Origin: Elgaria multicarinata webbii
Lineage: Eukaryota > Chordata > Lepidosauria > Squamata > Anguidae
Assembly: GCF_023053635.1 (NCBI RefSeq)
Contig: NC_086187.1
Span: 28,744,501-28,808,500, forward strand
Length of the DNA stretch: 64,000 nt
Direction of reading: 5' to 3'
Positions 24,377 to 34,984 of this stretch are shown here, piece by piece. The notes under the pieces were generated by a model. That model ran no database searches. It was not told where the DNA came from and worked only from the letters and a program-made list of their open reading frames with translations. Numbering within the stretch: position 1 is the stretch's first letter; each line of letters begins with the position of its first letter. The translations under genes were made by a program, and so were the position numbers.

Positions 24377-25261
24377 GACATTGTCACCATGGCAAAAATG
24401 ACATTATACTCATGCAAGAGAAAAATCACTTATTCGTTGCATTCTGGAATGATAAATTCCAAGATAATGTTCAAGTTTTAACTGCTTTTAAATTATATAT
24501 TCTTTTAACTTGGATCATGGTTTAATTTGTTTTTAACTGTGCATATTTATTGTTTTATACTGTATGCTTTTATCTGTACGCCGCTCTGAGATCTTAATGA
24601 TATAGGGCGGGATACAAATGTTTTAAAAAAACAAATCTGTTCTCTCTTGATTGATTCATATGAAATGTTTGGGTTAATCACAGACGAAATTAAAATATAT
24701 TTTTTTGATTTTGTATTTTTGTGATGCTCTAATACAGGTGAGATTAAAAGCAATGAATAAGAGCACGGCCTTTCCTAGGGCTGCCTTTCCAGGGCTTCTC
24801 CCCCTTCCACTGTTTCAAAGGCAGGTGAAGACCTTTCTTTTCTGAAGAGGCTTTCGGCTTGGCTTGTCTCGCCGCTGCAAGGGTGCTGGTGGTGCATTTT
24901 TGCATTGCTTATTTTATTGGCTTTAGGTGTTACAAACATTTTGCCTTTCCACGCTCCTTTGGAATTTGCTATGAAAAACAATGCAGACATTTTCAGGAGA
25001 AAAGAAAGAATACCGTTTGCTGTGACGTTCGACATTTTGGAAAAGGGGCAAGAGTCTTCCGCCTGTTCATTGCAAACGGCCTCACAACCGGGTAACGTGG
25101 GAGACATTATGCAGAAGTGAACTGAAGGGCAGCACTATAGAGGGTGGGGGGTCTCTTGGGGAGGTGGGCAAATAACATCAAAGTGAGCCATTGCCATTAC
25201 TTGGGGAATGGGGCACCCCAGAAGTTAAAGAGGCAGTGAGATAGAATTGTCAGGCCCCCCA

Positions 25262-25711
25262 AATCCTGGACACGATAAAATATCCCTGCCCGGACCTTAA
25301 GATCATCTACAGGGGCCCTTCTCCATGATCCCCCGCCAAAGGAAATGAGGCAGGTGGCTACTAGGAGGAGGGCTTTCTCTGCTGTGGCACCCCGGTTGTG
25401 GAATGAGCTCCCCAGAGAGGTCCACCTGGCACCTACACTGTACTCTTTTCATCGCCAGCTGAAGACCTTTTTATTCTCTCGGTATTTTAACACTTAATTT
25501 TAACTTAAATTTAAATTTTACTGTTCTAACTCTGTATTTTAATCTTATATCAATTTTGCTGCGTGGTTTTTATTCTGGTTGTGCTTTTTATATTTTGTAT
25601 TTGTGTTTTTAACCTGTTGGTTGTTTTATTATGGTTTTTAATTTTTGTGAACCTCCCAGAGAGCTTCAGCTATTGGGCGGCATAAAAACGTAATAAATAA
25701 ATAAATAAAAT
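25262..25711 (+). repeat. L2-clade LINE 3' end
   Basis: The same family as at 7806: the AFSAVAPRLWNELPREVHLA region in degraded frame, and the tail CTCCCAGAGAGCTTCAGCTA..GGGCGGCATAAAAACGTAAT with an AATA run. Confidence 0.85.
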
Positions 25712-25822
25712 AAATATCCTGACTTATCCACAACACACCTAATTAGCCCACAGCTAGCTGAGCCTATCTGCTTAGGGAAGAGACAGGTCCTACAATCCAT
25801 GCCTGGAAGGTTCAATTCATTT

Positions 25823-25986
25823 TACCTATGGAGGTTGTGAGCTCTCCCACACTAGAGGCCTTCAAGAGGCAGCTGGACAAGCATCTGTCAGGGATGCTTT
25901 AGGGTGGATTCCTGTATTGAGCAGGGGGTTGGACTCCATGGCCTTGTAGGTCCCTTCCAACTTTGCTATTCTATGATTCTATGATT
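25823..25986 (+). repeat. CR1 LINE 3' fragment
   Basis: A short 3' piece matches the same CR1 subfamily as the copy at 26490, from the GGAGGTTGTGAGCTCTCCC region to the ATTCTATGATTCTATGA end. Two CR1 tails in the same orientation within 1 kb are independent insertions, since both have complete 3' ends. Confidence 0.88.
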
Positions 25987-26489
25987 TCTTCCCAATATAG
26001 CAGTTTCCAGTGGAATGTAAGTTTCAATTGTTCTGCAAAACAGACTTCATAACTTTGTTGCAGAGTCATGTTTCTATCTCTCTGCTGAACTCCAACCACC
26101 TCGACACCGAAGGTCAGCTTCCCCCAACCATTCGGCAACAAGAGCGCGTCTTGTGAAAGATGCTTTTGTAAAGCAATAAATGGTATCAGAGGACAATCAC
26201 CTTGTAGCCGGGCAAGCAAAGATGTTGACTGAAAAGTTCAGTGTGGCCACTTAAAAGCACAATGATGTAACAAAATATGCTGACATTTACCCTCTTTGTA
26301 GGAAAAGAGGGAGTAAGAAAGAGGGATGGTCTATGCCTCAAGTTGTACTGATGCATCTGGATCCTCGGTGTGTGTGTGTGAATTCTTTGAATATAATAAG
26401 CCTAGACAGCCATAGCCTGGGTGGGGAAGAGATAGGAGCATAGGCAGAAGTCTTTCCAAAGGTCTTATTTCAGCAAAGCTTGCAGGGGA

Positions 26490-26954
26490 AAGCTGGAGCG
26501 TGTTCAGAGGAGGGCAACCAGGATGATCAGGGGTCTGGAAAAAAAGCCCTATGAAGAGAGACTGAAAGAACTGGGCATGTTTAGCCTGGAGAAGAGAAGA
26601 TTGAGGGGAGACATGATAGCACTCTTCAAAGACTTAAAAGGTTGTCACACAGAGGAGGGCCAGGATCTCTTCTCCATCATCCCAGAGTGCAGGACACGGA
26701 ATAACGGGCTCAAGTTACAGGAAGCCAGATTCCGGATGGACATCAGGAAAAACTTCCTGACAGTTAGAGCAGTACGACAATGGAATCAGTTACCTAGGGA
26801 GGTGGTGGGCTCTCCCACACTAGAGGCCTTCAAGAGGCAGCTGGACAACCACCTGTCAGGGATGCTTTAGGGTGGATTCCTGCACTGAGCAGAGGGGGTT
26901 GGACTCGATGGCCTTGTAGGCCCCTTCCAACTCTGCTATTCTATGATTCTATGA
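26490..26954 (+). repeat. CR1 LINE 3' end, well preserved
   Basis: The copy starts AGCTGGAGCGTGTTCAGAGG and carries an open frame of 115 codons ([20 protein letters not shown]...[13 protein letters not shown]), the C-terminus of CR1 ORF2 protein, then the ATTCTATG repeat end. Its intact frame suggests a fairly recent insertion. Confidence 0.92.
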
Positions 26955-27689
26955 GATGCTACTTTTCCATTTTAAAACACCTTGCCTGCTAAGCTGGATG
27001 ATCAGCTACAGTGAAAATGTGCAACATGCATCTGTCTTTGCATACATTTCCTCCCTTACCCTGTGCAGAATGGCAGCCCTTGTCTGCTACAGGCTTCCTT
27101 TGTTCGTGTGTCTTAAATTGTTTGTGTTTGAGGAGTTTCCCCCTGACCGATCACACTTTTATTTCCTTCAGAGAAGTGCACATCCCCACAAGCAGTCTGA
27201 ATGTTTATGAGCATTCTGTAACATCACTGTAGCTGCTTAGCCAGTGGCAGGGGATGCTCCAGGCTAAACATTGCCTGTCACCTATTTTACAGACAGATCT
27301 GAAAGCTCCTTTGAATTTGATTTTTCATCTCTTGGGGGGAAAAAGAGAATCTCAGCTGAAGGTCTAGAAATGGTTCCTACCCATTTTTATCAACCTTACT
27401 GGAACAAAACAGAGTTGTTCTTGCAATAACAGATATGAACAGCTACTTTGCATGAAAAATGTGATTGTTTATTTCATCTGTTTATTTCATCTGCGTATGC
27501 CCTGTGAAGCAAAAGTATCTTCAAGCCTCATGTCAGCCGTATGTCCTGGCTCCACAGCAGTGCCTGAAAATTAAAATAAAGACGGTGCGAGCCATTATTT
27601 TATCCTTTGAGCATGGACTGCAGTGTTGTGGACTGGAGAAAGTTAAGCAATGCCAGTTCTTCAATGGAGCAGGTTGCAGCCTTGGATCT

Positions 27690-28232
27690 CTGTTTTTGCT
27701 TCTTTTAAATTTTGTTTTAACTGTTTTATTCTGTTTTTATTTTCATTTTATCTTGTACACCGCTCCGAAATTTTTCAATGGGGAGCGGTATATAAATATT
27801 CTAAATAAGCAAACAAATAAATAAATAAATAAATAATGGATTGTTCAAACCCAGCATGTCTTTCACTGAAATCTAATTCAGCTAAGCCAACTTTACATGT
27901 CATAGCAGTAGCCAGCTAGTTTTCTCTGCAAAGCGACTAATCTACCTGGAACTCACGGTTCATTTTCAAGATGCTCGTACACAGCTCTTGCTTGTTTAAA
28001 ACCAGACTTAATGGAGAAAATCTTCCCAGGTGATTGTGCCCCTGGCCCTGTAGCCAGTCAGGACAAAGCCCAGTCCTGTGACTTTAATCCTCCTCTCCTA
28101 TGCAACTGTTTTTATGCTACTTATGTTTTTAAATTTTGTATATTTGTTTTTAATGTTTACTGGTTTTAACTTTTGTAAACTGCCCAGAGAGCTTCAGCTA
28201 TGGGGCAGTATATAAATGCAATAAATAAATAT
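27690..28232 (+). repeat. Two L2-like LINE tails
   Basis: Two plus-oriented 3' ends lie in succession. One is at about 27690-27835 (CACCGCTCCGAAATTTTTCA..GGGAGCGGTATATAAATATT plus an AATA run). The other is at about 28080-28232 (AAACTGCCCAGAGAGCTTCA..GGGGCAGTATATAAATGCAA). They differ enough to be separate subfamilies. Confidence 0.7.
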
Positions 28233-28418
28233 ATATAAATATTACTTGGGTGTAAATACCACTGAATTTAGCAGGACTATGTCCTACGCCGGGCTGCCAT
28301 CAGCTATTCCAACACTGAATTGGAAGAAGGGCCTAAGAGTTACGCAGTTCTCCTTTGGGATCAGAGTTATTTATTTATCTGGATATTTAACACCCCATTC
28401 TTCAATACAGTGTGTCAG

Positions 28419-28727
28419 GAGGAAAGGAAAGGAACCTCTCATGCAAGCACTTGAGTCATTACTGACTCCTAGAGGGACGCCTGCTTTTGCTGACGTTTTC
28501 TTGGCAGACTTTTGTAGCGGGGTGGTTTGCCATGGCCTTCCCCAGTCACAGTTACCTTTCCCCCAGCTAGCTGGGTACTCATTTTACCGACCTCGGAAGG
28601 ATGGAAGGCTGAGTTCGACCAGAGCCGGCTGCCTGAGAACCAGCTTCCGCTGGGATCGAACTCAGGCCGTGAGGAGAGTTTCGGCTGCAGTAACTGCCGC
28701 TTACCACTCTGCGCCACACGAGGCTCC
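28419..28727 (-). repeat. tRNA-derived SINE with target-site duplication
   Basis: This is the same family as at 585-887, with A box (TGGCGCAGAGTGG) and B box intact. It is flanked by 13-bp direct repeats TACAGTGTGTCAG (28406-28418) and TACAGTTTGTCAG (28728-28740) with one mismatch. These mark the retroposition target site. The long reading frame across it is not a gene. Confidence 0.87.
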
Positions 28728-29029
28728 TACAGTTTGTCAGAGCTGTTGCCAATATTACAATTTTAAAATCAACAAGTTAAAAATCAACAAGAATTGCAGC
28801 AAGACAGAACAGCAACCTGAAGATATAAAAATCCAAGCTGAGCAGAGATGCAGAAGGGTTGGGAACGTGAAAGAGTTTTCATCTGGCGCCAAGAGGATTG
28901 CACATCTGGGACCAGGCAGACTTCTCTAGGGAGGGAATTCCAAAACTAGAGAAGCACCGCAATGGCCCTCTCCAGTCTCCTGCTCATTCCTGATGGCGAA
29001 AAGGGACCTGGCAACAGGCCTACAAAGAG

Positions 29030-29215
29030 AGGGGCTGTAGCTCAGTGGGAGAGCCCAGACTTTCCATTCGATCCCAAACATCTTCAGGTAGGGCAAGGAA
29101 AGAGTCCTGCCTGAAACCCCAGAGAGCCGCTGCTGCCAGTCAGTGTTGACAGTGCTGGTCTAGATGGCCCAATGGTCTGACTCAGTATAAAGCCTCTTCT
29201 GATGTTGGATGAACA
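29030..29215 (+). repeat. tRNA-derived SINE (third family), plus orientation
   Basis: GGGGCTGTAGCTCAGTGGGA is the tRNA-like head. The body contains TCCTGCCTGAAACCCCAGAG and CTGCCAGTCAGTGTTGACAG, and the end is TAGATGGCCCAATGGTCTGA then CTCAGTATAAAGC. Confidence 0.8.
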
Positions 29216-29337
29216 ATAATGGTCCAGATCTTGCGGCAGGGGCAGGCTCATGTACAAGGAAGCAACCCTCAAGACCCCCAGTTCTATTATGTCTCAATAC
29301 CAAGAGTTCTTCAGCAATGCTAACACTGTTCTGGGTC

Positions 29338-29557
29338 TCAGAATAGCAACTTCTCCTTCCCTTCAATGTAAAGTTTATTTACAAGATTCTCTCTTTTTAA
29401 AAAGTCTACATCTACTGCACCTGTTTGATTCCTCTGGTTGGATGGCTTGCTGAGGTTCCACTTTGCAAACTGCAAGGACGATGCTCTGGGCAATGTATGG
29501 CAAATCTTCTCCTCGTTACCATGTAACAGCTGGGTTATAATACCATACAGAAGTGGC
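29338..29557 (-). CDS. CEP20: CEP20 (FOPNL) exon 4, C-terminal exon (3' limit uncertain)
   Basis: After a TTTTAACAG acceptor the frame reads (V)PLLYGIITQLLHGNEEKIC and continues through LSKPSNQRNQTG to a stop at 29338. The PLLYGI..HFL block matches the conserved segment following the LisH region of CEP20/FOR20. The last 27 residues before the stop (from AVDVDFLKREN on) do not resemble the vertebrate C-terminus as I recall it. A possible donor (CAG|GTGCAG) lies right after NQTG. Either the reading simply diverges here, or this is intron read-through and a further small exon with the true C-terminus lies downstream; I could not find one. The total length if read to this stop is about 176 residues, near the usual 174, so a genuine lineage-specific end is possible. 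Confidence 0.78.
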
Positions 29558-30452
29558 CTGTTAAAAGACACAAAACTCTTGAGTACAAAGAGAGATGAGC
29601 TAATGAAGAAATACAGGGCACTGAAAGAGCTCATACGCAGCTCCGGCTCACCTCAATGGGGCCTGTACAAGGGAACTCCCTGGCTGGTTATACTTACAGA
29701 CTTCCAACAGGAAAACCTTTTCTGAGACCTGAACCTAAGACTGGTCTCCCTCTCTCACTATTTTGGAACGGAGTTCAGTCACATCACTTTAACTTGGCCC
29801 TTTAAATTGTGCACAGTGGTTTTAATGTTGTTTCAATGTTTTAATAGGATTTTATTGCTTTTGTTTTTATGTATTATTTCATTTGAATTGTTGTACTTTG
29901 CCTTGGTAACATTTGTGAAAAAGGCGGAATAGACGTATTGTTAAGCACAGTTACTCGGAGGGAAGGCCTTCCAAGTCCAATGAGACTTACTTTCAAGAAA
30001 GAACTCTCAGGAAGGGCATGATTTATTTATTTAGCATTTGTGGTACTTTTATACTGTCCTTCCACAAGAATCAACATAAAAGCTAAATAATAAAAACATT
30101 TTAAAAGAGAATTAAAAACACTAAAACAATTTAGAAGGCCAAATTAAAAAGATGCACCTTCACTGCTTTTCAAAAGGCCAAGAGAGCAGGGATCAAACTC
30201 TAAATGGAGAACAGGGTTCAAGGAGTGACACAAGAGAAAGCCCTTTTACACATGAACAGGCCTCTACTGCAGATTGTAATAATTGGATAGGTTTATAGCA
30301 AGGGTGTCATATCTGTTTCCTAGACTGCCTCTGAAATACAAAACCAAACCAGAATACTAAATTGAACAAAACTGAAATCCATTGGCAGCTTATATAAAAA
30401 ACACTGGTCTGCAGATGGAGAGATGTTTGCCTTAAAAACCTTACAGAGAGAG

Positions 30453-30790
30453 CATAGAATCACAGAATAGCAGAGTTGGAAGGGGCCTACAAGGCCATCG
30501 AGTCCAACCCCCTCTGCTCAGTGCAGGAATCCACCCTAAAGCATCCCTGACAGATGGCTGTCCAGCTGCCTCTTGAAGGCCTCCAGTGTGGGAGAGCCCA
30601 CCACCTCCCTAGGTAACTGATTCCATTGTCGTACTGCTCTAACAGTCAGGAAGTTTTTCCTGATGTCCAGCTGGAATCTGGCTTCCTGTAACTTGAGCCC
30701 GTTATTCCGTGTCCTGCACTCTGGGATGATGGAGAAGAGATCCTGGCCCTCCTCTGTGTGACAACCTTTTAAGTATTTGAAGAGCAGCAC
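30453..30790 (-). repeat. CR1 LINE 3' fragment in CEP20 intron 3
   Basis: This is a reverse-oriented CR1 3' end, beginning on the plus strand with CATAGAATCACAGAATAG. It carries the [20 protein letters not shown] to FKRQLDSHLSGML frame. It is in the same sense as CEP20. Confidence 0.9.
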
Positions 30791-30898
30791 AAACATTACT
30801 TGCACTCCTCTGTGTATAAATGATTCAAACATTCCCATCACATCAAGGTTGTCAACCCTTAAGACGACATTAAAAACCCAGAAGGATTATCATCTTAC

Positions 30899-30983
30899 AC
30901 TGATCTGCTGCTGGGATCTTCAACTACATTCAGTTCATTAACAAGAAATTCCCGGTCCAGTGGAACTTCAGGCTGACCAGATT
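30899..30983 (-). CDS. CEP20: CEP20 (FOPNL) exon 3
   Basis: This 85-bp exon follows a TTTTCAG acceptor and encodes ESGQPEVPLDREFLVNELNV then VEDPSSRS, with the last codon (GT|G, Val) completed by exon 4. The donor is GT|GTAAGA. The segment is the part of CEP20 just after the LisH motif and matches bird and mammal proteins closely (PLDR.FL..EL). The phases at both ends agree with neighbouring exons. A CR1 LINE fragment in the same orientation as the gene lies about 110 bp downstream in the following intron. Confidence 0.93.
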
Positions 30984-31265
30984 CTGAAAAGAAAAAAAAA
31001 TAGCATTTCAGTTTTCCAAGATTTTTTTGGGGGGGGGGCATATGGTATACATACCTACCCCCTTGGTGACCCCTTCCTGCATGGCATGCAAACGGCCATT
31101 TACCAGGTCCCTTGTGGTATAACTGCAGGTAGACATCCATGGATCAAGTTTTTGCAGGCTGGTAACTTCTTTAGATTTATTTCTATCTGTTTTTTTAAAA
31201 AATATTCATTGCCTAATAGATAATACAACTATGCTATAGAGCAATGGCAATAAAGAAATATTCAC

Positions 31266-31463
31266 CAGCTGTTAGAACGGAAGCAGTGTATTTGTACTTG
31301 TTAAATTCCAAGTATTCACGGATCAGCTCATTGATTAGAAGATTCTCGTGGGACAACAATGGCCGTGGTTCGCTTTGATCATCCAGCGCATTAAAGACTT
31401 CAGCTCTGATCCTCGCTTTTATCTGTCCTAGCGTCCCCCTCTTCTCCAGCGTATCTTTTAAAA
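31266..31463 (-). CDS. CEP20: CEP20 (FOPNL) exon 2, TOF/LisH region
   Basis: This 198-bp exon encodes VLKDTLEKRGTLGQIKARIR followed by AEVFNALDD and the LisH-containing run LSHENLLINELIREYLEFNK and YKYTASVL. Together these make the N-terminal TOF plus LisH dimerisation module shared with FGFR1OP (FOP) and OFD1. CEP20/FOR20 is a centriolar-satellite and basal-body protein needed for cilium formation. The acceptor is CTAG at 31464-31467 and the donor GCTG|GTGAAT. It starts with the last two bases of a Val codon split with exon 1 and ends one base into the Glu codon of exon 3, so it is in frame at both sides. Confidence 0.95.
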
Positions 31464-31904
31464 CTAGGAGGAAAAAATCAGGAAACAGTTTCATTACGAG
31501 AACTCCCAGGAGACTGTCACAGAACTTAAAGTGGCCATTGTGAAGCAAAGGAACTTCACAGGAAATTTAAAATGAGAGATTGCTGAGTTAGATAAATGCT
31601 TGCACCTGAAGTTTGAACTGGATTGACGGATTTTTATCACACTGCATGTGTTCATTGGCTAACCTAATGTCAGGATGTTAGTGTTATCAGCAACACTAAC
31701 ATCCAGACAAGCGCTAATATGATTGCCACCATCAGGACTTTCTGCACTGAATTTCCTTCTGACTTCACTGTTTATAATCCCACACATGCCGCCCCAAAAT
31801 GTACTAAATATAGACCTCAAACTCTCCATAACACTCCATGCATCTGATGAAGTGGGCTATAAACAACAGAAGCTTATGCATGCATAAATGTGTTAGGTTT
31901 TTAA

Positions 31905-32070
31905 GATATCACTCAGCCATGAAGCTCAGTGGGCGTCTTTGGGACAGTCACTGACTTTCAGCCTAATCTACCTCACAGGGTTGTTGTGAGCATAAAATGC
32001 AGAGGAGGAAGACCATGCACACCACTTTGCCCCCCCCCTTTAGGGAAGGGTGGGATATCAATGTAACAAA
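31905..32070 (+). repeat. SINE fragment (second family)
   Basis: The segment GCCATGAAGCTCAGTGGGCG to CTACCTCACAGGGTTGTTGT and GGGAAGGGTGGGATATCAAT matches the element at 62003 but lacks the tRNA-like head. It is 5' truncated. Confidence 0.8.
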
Positions 32071-32473
32071 CAAACATACTAACACGGATACCCTTTCGGG
32101 AATTGTTAGAAATCCAATTGAGACACTGCATGGATTTAAAGTTGTTGCAAACCAGTTTGGGAGCAATTTTCACCAGAAAAGCAGAGTGTAAACATATGAA
32201 AATAAGTAGCTCCATAGTATGAGATCTCCACCCCTCTATGAACAAAGGAAATGCTCCCCACTTGATTGGCAAGGCGCTGCAGGGCATGCAGCCACTCAAC
32301 AGGTGCAGCTTTGACCAGAACAGTAGAGCGGATTTACCAGCTGAATTTCTGCCTGTCACACCGCTATGAAGGGCACAGGAGACCTGACCAAGAGTGGGAG
32401 AAGTATCCCTAGAAGCGCACCGCCAAAAAAGAGGGGGTTTCCTTCCCCGCTCCCTTTACCAGGTAAAGTTTAC

Positions 32474-32501
32474 CTGCTTTCAACTCTGTTATGGTCGCCA
32501 T
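32474..32501 (-). CDS. CEP20: CEP20 (FOPNL) exon 1 with start codon
   Basis: The minus-strand ATG at 32501 opens MATITELKA, matching the MAT(V)xELKA start of vertebrate CEP20. It ends GCAG|GTAAAC, so only 28 coding bases lie in this exon and the next codon is split. The start sits in AAGATGGCG, a motif typical of YY1-bound 5' ends of housekeeping genes. The gene is transcribed leftward, divergent from ABCC1, whose start codon is 2.8 kb away. Gene order and orientation are those of the mammalian locus. Confidence 0.92.
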
Positions 32502-32780
32502 CTTGGAAGGAGCAACTGAAGGCGGAAGTGGCCGAAAGGGAAGAATGGGAAGTTCCCGGATGTAAACAACTTCGCTGCTCGGAGCAACCGTCTCTCTTCC
32601 CCCGTCTCTGTGGCAACCGCCCGCTGGAAGTGCGCAAGCGCAGTTGGGCTCCGGCGGAGACCCAGGCGAAAGTACCACCGCATCTTCCCGCCTTCGTTGG
32701 CTCTCTCGGTTCTCCATTGGCTGCACACTCAGCCAATCAGGTTTCTGTGGAGCCTCACCGCTTGCTTTCTTCTAAGCCGG
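32474..32780 (-). promoter_or_regulatory. CEP20 promoter, CpG-rich and TATA-less
   Basis: The GC-rich stretch upstream of the CEP20 ATG holds a YY1-like AAGATGGCG over the start codon (32496-32504), ETS-type GGAAGT cores, a near-consensus NRF-1 site TGCGCAAGCGCAG at 32631-32643, and two CCAAT boxes, one inverted at 32716-32720 and one direct at 32733-32737. I see no TATA box. This is the pattern of a broadly expressed housekeeping promoter. Site calls are by eye; the transcription start is inferred, not observed. Confidence 0.7.
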
Positions 32781-33112
32781 ATTTTTCTTGGCGGGGAAAA
32801 AGGTTGCAGATTTAGCAGTGAAATGCGAGTTTGGATATATGTGGACTTACTTCTGAGTAGACTCACTCTTTCCACCACTCTTTGCCTGCCAAGGCAGTTT
32901 GCGCAAGGCAGATATCCTACAGGTGCAGCATCCTCCATCTTTTGCATTTCTAAGCTGGGGAGAAAAATCTCCACCTGTTGGACTTTCTGCCTGCCCTGCA
33001 ACCATTAAAGACATAGAGGCCTGCCATGGGGTGGTGGAGTCGCAGCCCTGCTTACAAAGAAAGACCCAGTCTGCAATACACCTGGCGAATGGCCTTCCAA
33101 GTCACCACAAAG

Positions 33113-33236
33113 CAGCCTTCCTCAACCTGGGGCGCTCCAGATGTGTTGGACAACTCCCAGAATGCCCCAGACTGGCTGGGGCATTCTGGGAGATGCAGTC
33201 CAACGCATCTGGAGCGCCCCAGGTTGAGGAAGGCTG
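33113..33236. mobile_element. hAT palindromic MITE, copy 2
   Basis: The same 124-bp element lies between CEP20 and ABCC1. The exact 8-bp duplication is CCACAAAG (33105-33112 and 33237-33244). Its left arm lacks a few bases (TGGACAACTCCCAG). Confidence 0.92.
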
Positions 33237-33372
33237 CCACAAAGGAATAATGCGTCTGATTTTTTAAAATTTAACTTGCCTTTTCAGGGGAGTTCTGGCC
33301 TCACAAGGCAGCAATCAATATTGCAAAACTGCCTGGACCATCGGCTCTTCTTCCAGGCAGGAGACAATGGCA

Positions 33373-33444
33373 GAGTTCGGACGACACGCTAAGCAATAGG
33401 AACAGAATGGGAAACAACCTTTGATTAGCGTGTCGTCCAAACTC
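33373..33444. repeat. Short inverted repeat, possible mini-MITE
   Basis: The arms GAGTTCGGACGACACGCTA (33373-33391) and TAGCGTGTCGTCCAAACTC (33426-33444) are reverse complements over 19 bp with one mismatch. They enclose a 34-bp centre. The arm resembles the TTCGCACATAACGCTA end seen at 11952, so it may be an internally deleted transposon. Confidence 0.65.
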
Positions 33445-33824
33445 AGCCAATGTGTGGGTTTCATCCAGGACCAGAGTACACACTTATCTGAGTTAGTACA
33501 TGCTCAATAGTACTTGGGGGAAATTGACAGGAACGTTTATTAATGAGTTAAATTATTAATTGTCAGTAAACACGTGTTTACTTTAGCCAGTTAGCATAGG
33601 CAGCTGTTTTCTATTTTGTACACTAGAGGGCAATGGTAGATAAACTTTGCATGTGTTTGTTATTTATATGTTTTATTGTTTTACAGATTGACTACCCCCG
33701 TCTCCTTCCTGTGCCTAGAAACGATGCTTAGGTCCTTTGCAGTGAATGAATTAATGCAACAAGAGAAGCCACCACTACTTTGCTCCTCACCTTTCTCTTC
33801 TGCCCATTGTGGGGCAAAATTAAG

Positions 33825-34145
33825 AGACCACAAGAAGATCAAACCATACTCCAGGAAATAAAGCCAGACTGCTCACTTGAGGGAATGGTATTAAAGGCAA
33901 AACTGAAGTACTTTGGCCACATAATGGGAAGACAGGATACCCTGGAGAAGAGGCTGATGCTAGGGGAAGTGGAAGGCAAAAGGAAGAGGGGCCAACCAAG
34001 GGCAAGATGGATGGAGGATATTCTGGAGGTGACAGACTTGACCTTGGGGGAGCTGGGGGTGGCAACAGCCGACAGAAAGCTCTGGCGTGGGCTGGTCCAT
34101 GAAGTCACGAAGAGTCGGAAACGACTGAACGAATAAACAACAACA
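33825..34145 (+). repeat. Bov-B (RTE) LINE 3' end, squamate type
   Basis: The frame reads LKAKLKYFGHIMGRQDTLEK, RLMLGEVEGKRKRGQPRARW, MEDILEVTDLTLGELGVATA and LWRGLVHEVTKSRKRLNE. This is the C-terminus of Bov-B reverse transcriptase. It is followed by the characteristic end AGTCGGAAACGACTGAACGA and a short AACAACAA tail. Bov-B of this form is typical of squamate genomes and is the best single clue to the organism. Confidence 0.9.
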
Positions 34146-34712
34146 TGGAAGTAGGAGAGGAACAGGGCAGCATCTGCAACCTTGCTTAATACATCAGTGC
34201 ACTTAAAAGCATGTGCACTACCTCCAGGAAAGAACCTGGCAGCACTACAAAGGACGCAAAAAGGTCACTTTGAGCATAACAAAAGCCTGAAGAAGTGTTA
34301 ATAAAAAAACCCTTTTTATAGTCACATGAGTTGCTACATTTTTCTTTATTGTGCCAATTTACCAGGTGATGCTTTTCCTCCTGTTTCTTCCAGGAACAGC
34401 TTTACCTGCTTCGTTTATTCATGTTAAGCTGCTGTCAAGAAGCAGACAAATCAAAAGAGGGCAACTTTATTGCATTTCTATATTGGGTGGTATAGAAATG
34501 TAATAAATAAGTAAATTAACCTAAGTTACAACCTCAGAGATGTACAGTGTGTGCTGAAGGATGTGAAAGTTGCTGATTAACCACAAAAACATGTGGTTTG
34601 CTGGAACTCATCTTACATCCGCCAGTGTTTGTTTCAAGTATGTACCCTCCCCATTACAAGAAAAAACCATTCATGCAAGGTATGCCTGAATTTATTTCCC
34701 GTCTACCTAAGC

Positions 34713-34790
34713 TTTAAGGTGGATTCCTGCATTCAGCAGGAGGTTGGACTTGATGGCCTTAGAGGCCCCTTCCAGCTCTACGATGCCAGT
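34713..34790 (+). repeat. CR1 LINE tail fragment, diverged
   Basis: A short piece resembles the last 80 bases of CR1 (GGTGGATTCCTGCATT..GCAGG.GGTTGGACT.GATGGCCTT..AGG.CCCTTCCA). The terminal ATTCTATG repeats are not recognisable. This is an older copy. Confidence 0.75.
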
Positions 34791-34984
34791 TAATGTGCTC
34801 TGAATTGGGAGCGTGGTGTCATTTTTAAAGGTGCAAACTCTACTGTGCCCAAACCCTGGGTAAGTCCGTTGGGTATTTCGGCAGTAGTTGCAATCTTGGT
34901 CCCAAGCGATGAGGTGCAAAAGCGAACATCCAAGAAATCACCGGGGGGGGGGGTGTGGAATTTAGTTATGTGTGGAATTAATGA

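Larger units (their letters stand above)
14766..29337. other. MYH11 intron 1 / upstream and MYH11-CEP20 intergenic region
   Basis: By analogy with other vertebrates the noncoding MYH11 exon 1 and promoter should lie here, but I could not place them. The region holds LINE fragments (L2 and CR1), SINEs, microsatellites, a minisatellite at 21.8 kb and a long hairpin at 16.1 kb. An exact SRF-type CCAAATTTGG occurs at 24367-24376. Stretches such as 17.6-18.4 and 18.6-20.0 kb show no recognised element. Confidence 0.6.
32781..34984. other. CEP20-ABCC1 intergenic spacer
   Basis: The spacer between the divergent CEP20 and ABCC1 promoters holds a hAT MITE (33113-33236), a small inverted repeat (33373-33444), a Bov-B LINE 3' end (about 33825-34145) and a CR1 tail (about 34713-34790). 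No gene was recognised. Confidence 0.7.

Noticed and set aside
28246-28929. A 227-codon open frame
   Set aside because: Most of it lies in an antisense reading of the tRNA-derived SINE at 28419-28727; the same peptide appears from the SINE at 585-887.
29030-29110. tRNA-like sequence with apparent A and B boxes (also in other SINEs)
   Set aside because: The head is followed by the SINE body in place of a tRNA 3' half and recurs in many copies, so it is a SINE promoter and not a tRNA gene.
14766-29337. The noncoding MYH11 exon 1
   Set aside because: It must exist, but without coding sequence or a clear promoter signature I cannot place it; no entry was made.
33780-34136. A 118-codon frame that looks like a conserved protein
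   Set aside because: It is the C-terminal end of Bov-B reverse transcriptase, not a host gene.
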